A DNA stretch of 64,000 bases from Trichoplax sp. H2 (Eukaryota; Placozoa; Uniplacotomia; Trichoplacea): contig NOWV01000099.1 in NCBI GenBank assembly GCA_003344405.1, positions 62,001-126,000 of the forward strand, written 5' to 3'. Shown in pieces: positions 37,801-50,245 of the stretch. The position numbers were made by a program, and so were the translations under genes. Every line of letters starts with the position of its first letter. Position 1 is the first letter of the stretch. The notes below the pieces were generated by a model. That model did no database searches and was not told where the DNA came from. It saw only the letters and a program-made list of their open reading frames with translations.

Positions 37801-40800
37801 GACTACATATCTTAAAGAGAAGATGAAAGACAGTAGCGAATTTAGAACTTTTTTGCAAGTAAGTAATTATTATATCTTAGTGCTACTGTAATATGATATG
37901 ATTAGATGCAAATTAATATTAACAAAAGTAAGTGCGTAAGTAACAAAACTGTTTGACTTTATTTTTCAAATTTAATTTATAGTGGTGTGAAAATCGAAAG
38001 CAACTCAACCGTCTACAGTTACCCGACTTACTAGCAAAGCCAATGCAAAGAATAACAAGATATCCCTTGTTGCTTAAAGCAATTAGAAAAAATCTTGATG
38101 ATGAAATAGGCAAACAAAATATACAAACAATGGTAAATACTACTTTCAATAATTAATCAATTAATAATACATAAAAGTACCCTTCTTCATATTTGGATTA
38201 AATGAATTTTATTCTCTACAGAGTGATCAAGTGGAACAATTTACTACAAAGATTAATAACGCAATAAAAGACCAGCAAGAATATGAAAAAATGTGTACCT
38301 CAGTTAGCCGAATCGAAGGCTATACTGTCATAGAACCGATAAATGAAGAAGTCGGCAAGGTATATAACAACTCTTGCTGTTTATGTCTAAATTGAGGAAG
38401 TGGTAGTAATTACTCATATTTATACCCTCCCTGACTTCATTTCTAAGAATTGGAAACTACTCAGTTTTGATTATGTAATTTATAATTCTTCTTCTAGTAC
38501 TTGAACAACTTTAGTAATCTTAACTTAACTGGTTCGATGCCCTTGATTTGTCCGAATGAGACGAGAGTAATTATTAAAGAAGGACCTTTGCGGTTAAAAG
38601 AGAAAGATGCTAAGGTTTGGAATATCTATTTTTACTACAACCACAATTTACAATACGAAAGACTAGAGAAATGCTAGTGTAAATCTCTCCACACTCTAAT
38701 TGCTCCATCGATTGGCTCACTAAACGATACTTTTAATCAATATCACTGAATGCTACGGTAGCAAGAAGCTTAGTTAGCAAGTGGTCAAATAGGCACTGTT
38801 CGAAATGTTTAAAGTCTTAAAAAGCTTTTACAACTTGCATTAAGCCACTTTATTACCCAACGTAACAAATGTTACAAAATCAGTATTACTGTAAAATACT
38901 CTCATCTTCAATAAGAACTTAAACTGAGGCAGACAAGCAGGTTTGGATCGATACCCAATCATTGGATGATAGATCCTCCAAAATATCTAAAGTATGATTT
39001 AATTATACTACAGCTGACTGTAGTTAATTACTTAAATTGTATTAGAATTCTTTAATAAACCCAAAGTGTAAGGTTTTGCTTTAAAACCCGGTCGAAAAAT
39101 GTTTTATATTAGCGCCAATCAATCTACTGTCATTTAAACGTAATATTGATAGAGTTCTCAACAATTGGATAAATAGTACAGCAGACGTTACACTTTTTCT
39201 GCACACGTAATTATAACTATTACTCAGTAACGTTCAGATCTGTTCTAATGTATGTAGATTGATGCATATGGGTTCTTATTCACCGACCACCTTCTCATCA
39301 CAAAGCAGTCCAAAAGCGGTAAAAGAATTAAAGTTATCAGACAGGTATGCCAACCGATTTATGTTGTTACTGCCAATGCAATATAACGTAACCATCGATT
39401 TTAATTATTACGTTATTAATTTTAACTGTCATATTCTATATCTACAGCCCTATTTATTGAATAAAATCAAAGTATACAATCTAAAAGACTCAGGTGAATT
39501 TTTTACGGCCATCCAATAAATGTTTCTGTTAAGGCTAAAATGATTTCTTATGTTTTTTGACTTACTATTTATTAACAAATTATGCAATACGTTTTTATTT
39601 GTCAATACGAAACAGGCTACTTTCTAATCATCTACTTAAGTGAATTCAATACTGCAGTATCCGCTCTAGCGTTGCAATCTACTAGTTCGGAGCATACCAA
39701 TAATGAATGGATAGATGCCATCAACAAATCTACTGTATGTACAGTTTGCTTCTTCAATAAACCTTATTGGGATAGTTTAAAATTTTATTCATACTTGATT
39801 GATTATTTCAAAATATTCTATTAGAGAGAATATAAGGATCTGCTCGCTGAAAATGGAAACTTCACACAGTTATTTGGCACTCCTCCTCCATCGCCTATAG
39901 CCCGTCCTTCTCGCTTCCGGAGATCTGGACATTCAAATAGCAGTGATCATTTAATTATGAATGGAGAGAGAGGAAGAAGCATCTCAACGATATCTAACCG
40001 ATTGGGGCCAGAGCTTGAAAGAAATAATTCGTTTTTATCTATTTCATCAGAGAAATTACCTAATAGTAGTTCGAGAAGAGGATCCATTGCGTCGGGAGAA
40101 TACTCTCCGCCATCATCTCCTAAGCCTAAGAAAATGATAGCATCACTGCGACGTTCTCAAACGGTACAAGAAGGAATTGGTGCTGGAAGATACGAGCACA
40201 AACGCAAATCTCCTGAAAAATTTCAAAGTCAGGATATTATAAACTTTAGCTTGCCTGTACGAAATCCGGAAAGATCTAATGATGCAATAACAGAAGGGAT
40301 TGCAATTGTTGCTACCGAATCGGAAACGACCTCATTAGGGACTACCGACGCAGATAAAGAAGAGTCAAGTACGAATCTCAGCGAGCAAGATACTTCCACT
40401 AATCTAAATCCAGATGAAGGTAAAATCTCTAATGTTACCAATCCTGAAGGTAAAGATGAAATAGACGAAACGATCCGGGAATCTAATGGGACATCTAAGG
40501 ATAAAAATAAAAACGATGATATAGCAACCGTTCAAATTACGCCGAGCGGGTCTCCACAAATATCAAAGTCAAACAAAGTTTATGATGGAAAGATGAAACT
40601 ATCTAAAACCAGATTTAGAACTGCAAAGAATCGATTCAAAGAGAACATAAGTGATAGCGATCATTTAACTGCCGAAAGCGGTGAGTCATCTGAGGTAGAA
40701 GAACGAAGTGATTCACAGAAGGATACAGAAAATTTAGAAGAAGGAAGTAATTTACAGAAGGATACAGAAAATGTAGAAGAACGAAGTGATTTACAGAAGG

Positions 40801-42753
40801 ATACAGAAAATTTACAAGAACGAAGTGATTTACAGAACGATACAGAAAATTTAGAAGAAGGAAGTGTTTTACAGAAGGATGCAGAAAATTTACAAGAACG
40901 AAGTGATTTACAGAAGGATACAGAAAATTTACAAGAACGAAGTGATTTACAGAAGGATACAGAAAATTTGGAAGAACTAAGCGATTTACAGAAGGCTACA
41001 GAAAATTTAAAAGAACGAAGTAATTTACAGAAGGATACAGAAAATTTACAAAAACGAAGTGATTTACAGAAGGATACAGAAAGTTTGGAAGAACTAAGCG
41101 ATTTACAGAAGGCTACAGAAAATTTAGAAGAACGAAGTGATTTACAGAAGGATACAGAAAATTTAGAAGAAGCATCAAACTCCAAGGAATCACATGATAA
41201 TCTGTTGAGTAATGATGCAAACGTGGAAGAGTCACCTGAGTACGCTAAGTCAGCATCTACTAATAATGAATTGGAAACTGAAAAGACCCCTAAAGAAAAA
41301 ACAAAGGAAGACGTCGTGGATGATATACGGTTGACTGTTAATGACGAAGATCAAATCAAAACTGAAATCAGAACTTCTGATAATCAACAAACCACTACAG
41401 AAGGTGATGTAGGTAATAATTTAGAAAGCCAAGCAAGTGGCAATGGTGATAGTAACAATGAAGAACCTAATGTAACGGATTCGAAGCAAGAGATTGAAGA
41501 AGTAGATAGTGAAAATCGCAATCAAGTAGAAGAAGTGAATCCGTTAGTAAAGGAGGAACAGTCGACCGATACTGACGGCATCAACGAACAAATTGTTGGA
41601 GATTCCGATAAAAAAGAAGATATACCAGACAATGAAGCCATAGTTGTACTAGCTGATGATATATTGAAGGCGGAAACCGTTCCAGTAACCTCGGATGAAG
41701 TAAAGGTTGACGAGAATATGGCCGAGAACGCCGAGATTTTAGATACTGGCAAGGTCCCCACAGTAAAGAGTGAAGAAGTAATGAATACTGAATTACCTGA
41801 CAGAGAGGAACTTCCTCAAGAAACGAAAACAGAACTTATAAGTAGTAACGAAACAGCGTTGACTGAAGAAAGCAGCAATGCACCAGTCCTTGATGCTGAT
41901 AATCGTGTTGATGAAAATCTTTGTGATCAGTCTGATGTGATTCCGAGCGAATTATCACCTGACTTGGCGATGCCAAGCGAAGCGCTACCTGGTAACGAAT
42001 CTGAATCCGCATTTTTAGCCATTGCACCTCCGCCAGATTTTGCAGACGACAGCTACGACGACGTTTTCGATAATCAATTTCCTGAAAATGAGCATACTGA
42101 TAGGGATGTTGCTTCTTCGACATCTGATCAGGACGAAGAAGACTCTAAAGCGGTGGAAGTTGTTATTGATGATTCTGAGCAAGTCACCCATAGCGATGAC
42201 GATGTGGACCGAGAATTATCGGACGGGGATGATTATGAGAACAACCCCGCAGCTGACGCCGAGGTTGACATGGCAAATTATAATTACAATGAGATGCCAC
42301 CAAATAATTCACAGAACACAAGCGCAGATCAAGATCCAATATCTGATGGTATTAAAAGCCCGCCCCTAAGTAGAGTGACAGAAAGCTTGTTGCGGACCCC
42401 GTCGCAAAAAGGGCATAGGAATAGAAGTAAGCCAATTGACCAAAGCATGTTGCAGATGAAAGATGGCGTAGAATTATGTGCTCTCCAACTAAAATTGCAG
42501 AAATTAGGGGCAACCAGAAATCCCATCAAGATGGCGCAGGCCAAGCGACTGTACTTGAGAACATTGTCTTTATCTGCTCAGTAAGTCTGGTATAAAGTCG
42601 ATTACAGTTTTCCACGATTTTAATTAATTAAATGCCCTTGTTGACCTTCGCTAAATTTAGTTTTTATTGGTAATAGACGGGATTCTTTTACGATATATAA
42701 AATCGTGTGTCACTTACTAAATTTATGATTGTACATATTACAGGAAAGTCTAA
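34831..42753 (+). CDS. PLEKHG5: PLEKHG5 (Syx/GEF720)-like Rho guanine nucleotide exchange factor, 22 exons
   Basis: Predicted RhoA-type GEF loading GTP on Rho at membranes and junctions. Exons: 34831-34894, 35088-35217, 35479-35542, 35640-35728, 35870-36009, 36152-36270, 36419-36538, 36642-36743, 36858-36893, 36974-37069, 37152-37202, 37317-37409, 37505-37564, 37748-37858, 37983-38132, 38222-38359, 38498-38614, 39258-39344, 39448-39493, 39616-39734, 39825-42580, 42744-42753; phases sum exactly to 1565 residues. About 86-162: ubiquitin-like/RBD-type region (KTLREVLQQFY, VYLESSQSALPYTF, as in PLEKHG5). About 289-521: DH domain (AIWELLSTEVGYLRDLKTIL, LLAKPMQRITRYPLLLKAI). About 522-644: PH domain (IKEGPLRLKEKDAK, DAYGFLFTDHLLITK, YFLIIYLSEFNTAV, EWIDAINKS). 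The rest is a long acidic, low-complexity tail with 13-residue repeats. DH-PH spacing and sequence match PLEKHG5 best; PLEKHG6 is the alternative. The acceptor at 35640 follows a poly-A run and is the weakest junction. Confidence 0.88.
39258..39344 (+). other. PLEKHG5: PH-domain exon hidden in a second frame
   Basis: The real frame here reads IDAYGFLFTDHLLITKQSK and ends KVIRQ, which fits PLEKHG5 (DVYCFLFTDLLLVTK... VIRPPLL). It starts after TATGTAG at 39257 and ends before GTATGC, in phase with its neighbours. A longer open frame over the same bases (MMHMGSYSPTTFSSQ...) is an out-of-frame shadow. Confidence 0.92.
40700..41171 (+). repeat. PLEKHG5: 39-bp coding minisatellite, 12 units, in the RhoGEF tail
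   Basis: Twelve 13-residue units of consensus ERSDLQKDTENLE run without interruption at about residues 937-1093. The right part shows a higher-order period of three units (117 bp): the block LEELSDLQKATENL returns after 39 residues. The unit is charged and heptad-like, so helical or coiled-coil structure is plausible. The bases are also open on the opposite strand (40661-41185), a by-product of the repeat's codon make-up rather than a gene. Confidence 0.95.
42744..42753 (+). other. PLEKHG5: Putative 10-nt terminal exon of the RhoGEF (adds Lys-Val)
   Basis: The long last frame stops at 42582-42584, but that TAA lies inside a strong donor (CA|GTAAGT at 42581). A good acceptor (ATATTACAG) ends at 42743. 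Splicing gives CA+G AAA GTC TAA, so the protein ends SAQKV rather than SAQ. The vertebrate protein, as I recall it, also ends in valine (SEV, a PDZ ligand), which favours the splice. Both forms may exist. Confidence 0.6.
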
Positions 42754-43965
42754 TTTTGCAACATTTGGATTTGAAAGTATGAAAGTTTTCTACTGATAGC
42801 TACAACTGGGTTTTAGATATTGAATTCAAAGGCAAATTCTGGTCATTATGCAACATAATTATTTTATAATCCTTTCTACCGCGGATAAGTCATGCTGCAA
42901 TTTAGACAGAATTATAGGAGGAAAAATTATTTTATCTTTACAAATAATTTAGATCGATTATTTTTTATATTATTTTATTTTATTAATGTAATAACGCGCT
43001 ACGATAAGTTCGGTTTTGCTAAGGGTCAATGAAATATAGAACTGACACTTACAAACAACGTTTCGGGATTATATTATTTCTACTGTACATGTATCGACTT
43101 CTTTATTAATTTAATATAATTTGTAATAAACTAGAGAACTTGGCATGAAGCTTTTTATCATTGAACGTTTTTACAGCATTACCCCATTTATATCAAACGC
43201 TACAGTTAAAAACGATATTATTATTTAACTTATCATTTATTTGCTAACAAAATATAGTCTTATAGGGCTTTGACGTTATGACCTACACTATGCGTATATA
43301 TGAAATTTATGTCTCTCGTATAATATCTTTCAACATAAGGAACAGGTTTTATTGGAGTAGTACAATATTAAACAGTCCAAATTTTCATCTAATAAGACAA
43401 TGGATAGACAACTGAAAAAATCTTTATGATTTATTTCATTATGACTGTTTTTCTTATTAATTTACGAGTACTACTGGAAGATTCATTTTTTCAATAGTAA
43501 GGTAAATGGTATTAATTGGTGCTAATACCAACTTCATTGAAGGTAGCTTAAAATAAAAATTTTATGGTTATGATGTCTACATAATTACGCTCTGTATGGT
43601 ATGAAATTGTAGTAAAAATAAACTTTACGATTTGATAATTACATTTTTAATGAATATAGTTCGTTATTAAGGGATGCGATTTCAATAAGCATGGATATCT
43701 TTGCCGAGTATTCATTTACAGACTGTCCTGCCCTATTTTATCAGAGTTTCATCGAAGTCGATAAAGGCGCAAAAGCGTGTTGTGTTCAAGATTTGTAAAG
43801 ACTTTGAAAGAATCGCATTGTACGTAGACATTCTCAGCTATCAAGCTAAAGAAAGATATTTCCATTTTTCTGTCAATTTCGCTTGCGTCTACAGGACAGT
43901 GCAACACACTGTACGCATAGTAATTGCGATATTGCCGCATGCTTTTGTGGAGTCTACGGTAGAGC
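42754..43965. other. Intergenic downstream of the RhoGEF
   Basis: AT-rich presumed 3' UTR and spacer. AATAAA words occur near 43549 and 43614 but are too far and too common to assign. No gene seen. Confidence 0.55.
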
Positions 43966-44805
43966 ATAAAGGTAAAAGGAAGAAGTTTTTATCTACTGTA
44001 TTATACTGTAGTATCTCTATGATGTAGACTGTAAAAATCAACATGAAATCAGACACTACTGAATAACGGTAGTCCTTGGTCACTGTTTTCATCCAGTTTT
44101 CCATATCTGTCTTTTATGGAGACTCTACCGAAGTGTACACTGTCCATTAGACCAGCCGGTTTATAAAATGTTCATGAAATAGTTAGCTGAAACTGTTCTA
44201 CCCCCGTGCTGATGCATAATTAACTTAAATTATACTGTACGGTACACCTCTCTATAAAAAATTTTGAAATTAATGATAGAGAGAAGCGATAAAGGTAAAA
44301 GGAAGAATTTTTATCTACTGTATTATATAACTCTATGATGTAGACTGTAAAAAGTCAACATGAAATCAGACACTACTGAATAACGGTAGTCCTTGGTCAC
44401 TGTTTTCATCCAGTTTTCCATCTGTCTTTTATGGAGACTCTACCGAAGTGTACACTGTCTACTAGACCAGCCGGTTTATAAAATGTTCATAAAATAGTTA
44501 GCTGAAACTGTTCTATACGGTGGCTCATAAGGCTCAGCGCAATATTCCGTAAGAACTGGTGATACGCTACAGAAATGATGTCACACAATCTTCAAGTGAT
44601 GTCGCGCAAACTTGAATTGGTGATACGACAGAAATGATGTCACACAATTTTTGAAGTGATGTCGCGCTAACTTCCAAATGCACAGCACAGTGTCATACCT
44701 TAGTAGTTCTACCCCCGTACTGATGCATAATTAACTTCAATTATACTGTACTGTCCACGTCTCTAGAAAAAGTTTTGCAATTAATGATAGAGAAGAAGCG
44801 ATAAA
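43966..44805. repeat. Nested duplication block (three repeat families)
   Basis: Family A (about 230 bp): 43966-44200 and 44289-44515, from ATAAAGGTAAAAGGAAGAA to GCTGAAACTGTTCTA, nearly identical apart from small indels. Family B (about 100 bp): 44195-44293 and 44706-44805, from GTTCTACCCCCGT to GAAGCGATAAA. Family C (about 57 bp): 44557-44613 and 44618-44673, TGGTGATACG...GATGTCGCGC. A and B overlap at their ends, so the order is A-B-A-C-C-B. No coding frame is kept through the copies. Confidence 0.9.
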
Positions 44806-44814
44806 TGGGCGTTT

Positions 44815-45010
44815 ACCATGATGGTAGTGTACACTGTACAGTATGGTACAGTACATTCAAGTACAGTACAGTACACAGTGCAGCACGTACTGTAGTCCAG
44901 TGAACTAAGACACTGGTACTACTGTACACTCAGTTCAGTACAGTACTGTACGGTACTCTAAAACTGTACTACTGTACAGTAGATTGATTTTTTACTGTAC
45001 TGTACATGAC
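44815..45010. repeat. GTAC-palindrome cluster 3
   Basis: Directly follows the second family B copy. Words such as GTGTACACTGTACAGTATGG, CAAGTACAGTACAGTACAC, CAGTACAGTACTGTACGGTAC and TTTTTACTGTACTGTACATG fill the segment. Many pair with each other, giving scope for one large cruciform or RNA hairpin. Confidence 0.88.
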
Positions 45011-45254
45011 GCTTTCGTTTTATCGCATCGCCCATTCTAATTATTTAAGCGTCATTGTAGAGTTCAATTTGAGGGAAATTTTCAGAATTATCATTGCTTG
45101 TCATCATACTTACAGAAATAATGGGATATTTCTGTAACAACTATCAAAATCATTGACAATTGGGAAAATTCGTCGTAAAGAGACAAGTCCGTGAAAGAAG
45201 AGAATCGGACAGGATACGATCGTTGGCAAGCGGACTTTTTTTATGCCTAGCCGT

Positions 45255-45865
45255 TTCAATTGTACAGTACAGTACCAGTATAAAAAGCCATTAAACAATC
45301 AACAATAGGATTGTACAGTACTGTACAGTACTGTACAGTGTACAGTACTGTATAAAAACACCATCGGCAAGGGTAGGCTATACTGTGGTATAATGAGTGA
45401 AAAAAAGTCGGCCTCTCATTTTTGGCAGCTTTTGGCCATGTCCAGGGTACACTGTACAGTGTCCAGTCTCTCTCCTCTTTCGAGTAGTCCCTGATAGTTC
45501 TCTCTTTCCTAGTCCTCTGATACTGGCATCGGCCATTGCACACTTGCACAGTACAGTACAGTGGTACACTGTTACAGTTCTGCAAAATGGACGCGTTGTT
45601 GCAGCTCAACGCTAAACAATCTTTGAGTCATACTGTACAGTACAGTATACAGTATAGTGTACAGTATTCCACTACAGTACATGGCAATAGTACAGTACAC
45701 TGTACTGTACTGTAGGCAGTTTTCTTGGACATTCACACCGGTTTGACCGGGATCAAAGGCAAAAGTTCCGTCCGTCATTCCTGTCTACTGTATAGGAAAA
45801 TACCTACAGTACTGTATACTGTAGCGGCCCACTATGCACGGTACAGGACTGTACACTGTACAGTA
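45255..45865. repeat. GTAC-palindrome cluster 4, just upstream of CAPZB
   Basis: Self-complementary runs at about 45259-45280, 45313-45353 (almost entirely TACAGTACTGTA repeats), 45447-45463, 45547-45567, 45630-45670, 45689-45716, 45803-45820 and 45849-45866, with less AT-rich unique sequence between. It ends about 130 bp before the CAPZB start codon, so it probably overlaps or abuts the promoter or 5' UTR. Short frames on both strands through it are by-products. Confidence 0.88.
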
Positions 45866-45995
45866 TTGAACTTCCTTGAACTTACCTACCAGCAGCCGAG
45901 ATTGCTCTGCGAGAAACGATTTGGCGTGCCATTTTATTTCATTTTTGCCTTGATTTGATTTAGTTGGCCCGTAACAACCGTCCCAAAGATCGAGA

Positions 45996-48879
<2,884 letters not shown>

Positions 48880-50245
48880 ATTTTGTAAAAAATTGTCATA
48901 GATGTAGAATATGTACCTGATTAAAATTTTTGTTAACTTGCCAGCTGGTGATCCACTGGTTGTTTGTCTCCACTATATACTAAGTAATCTTCATCGACAT
49001 TTAAAAACGTTTTTGGTTAATTTTGACACTGATTTCTAAAATAAAAATTTCACTTGTGTGTATAATCTAATTTTAAAATGATTTTAAGTTGGAATCAGCA
49101 GCGTATATTTACGTATTACAGTATTCGCACTTTAATAATTATGTCTTGTTACAGTTTCCTATTCGATTGTATAATTAGCAAATTAGATAAATGTAGAGAG
49201 CGTTAACAGTATAACAGATTGTACGTTGTAGTAGTAACTGTCTCGCATGTCTTTAGTAGAAAATCAATTTCGTTTGCGTAAGCTTGTCATTACAATTATC
49301 GGTTAACATCAATCACGTCGCAATACAAGTGATCCTATTGATTAGCTTAAATTAGTTATATGTGCATTCTGTTCTCGACAAGCGATTATACTATTTAGCT
49401 TAAACTAGTCCGCAATAAGCGTATTCTTATTTCCGTAGTCACTATTCTGGTGATGATGATGGCAGTGATTAGTAAATGTAGTAAAAAGAATTGGAAAAAA
49501 GAAAGAATTTAATCTTAAGCCATGGTTTGCAACAGTTATTTATTCATACTATGAGTAGAATTATACAGGTAACTGACCAATCTAATTTTATTCATTGTAA
49601 AATATACAACTCTAATTAATGTAATCGTAGCACTCGGGGCAATTTTAGGCTCTGATTGTTCACTTATTAACATGCCCCAGCTAGTAGTTAAATAGACAAT
49701 TTTTGTTCAAATTAAGGGTACAAATATACTTATAATCACCAATTTGGATATAAAATGACACCTTACTAGTTTAACATCAATGCAGCAATTTTCTGAACAT
49801 ATATGAATACCGCGTGAATTTTATCAGCATCAACTAAATTTTATCTAGGCATAAAATACATGATTCTTTCTGATAAATTTGTTCCTTCTATATGCTGCTT
49901 TACCTAACGTACAGTTTATCATATCCGGTTGATAGCCTGATAAGTACTGTAGATTCTGTATTTGCTGACAAAATACCAACTGATCTTCACTATTTAGTCC
50001 TCATCTGAAGTAGCTGATAGTAATGCCTGAGCCGATTGAGGTAATTGCTCGTAACTTGGATCATCTTGAGCTCGACTGTGATTAATTCCGTAAAAAAAGT
50101 AGATGGCAAATCCTGATGACGAGATCAAGTAGAACCACGCATTTTAGTAACAGAAATGAGCATACTGTACCCTATCAGATAGTACTACCAATGAATTCAT
50201 ACCGTCCTGCGATTACTAATACTACTAGTACTAAGGAGACCGATT
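48880..50245. other. Convergent intergenic spacer (CAPZB / transporter)
   Basis: The 1.37 kb between two stop codons on opposite strands should hold both 3' UTRs. No open frame or structured element was recognised apart from the candidate AATAAA near 49040. Confidence 0.6.
49040..49045 (+). promoter_or_regulatory. Candidate polyadenylation signal of CAPZB
   Basis: AATAAA 161 nt past the CAPZB stop codon, a plausible 3' UTR length for this compact genome. AATAAA is common by chance in AT-rich DNA, so this is only a candidate. Confidence 0.4.

Noticed and set aside
39259-39519. 86-codon plus frame starting MMHMGSYSPTTF
   Set aside because: Out-of-frame shadow: the conserved PH-domain exon is read in another frame over the same bases and splices out at 39344.
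40661-41185. 174-codon open frame on the minus strand (SKFSVSFCKSL repeats)
   Set aside because: It is the antisense reading of the 39-bp coding repeat of the RhoGEF; the open state follows from the repeat's base composition.
41836-42544. Alternative-frame ORFs inside the RhoGEF tail
   Set aside because: Shadows of the long acidic coding exon.
45256-45958. Overlapping frames of 62-117 codons on both strands before CAPZB
   Set aside because: Same palindrome by-product; no domain, and peptides repeat the VQYCTVLY pattern.
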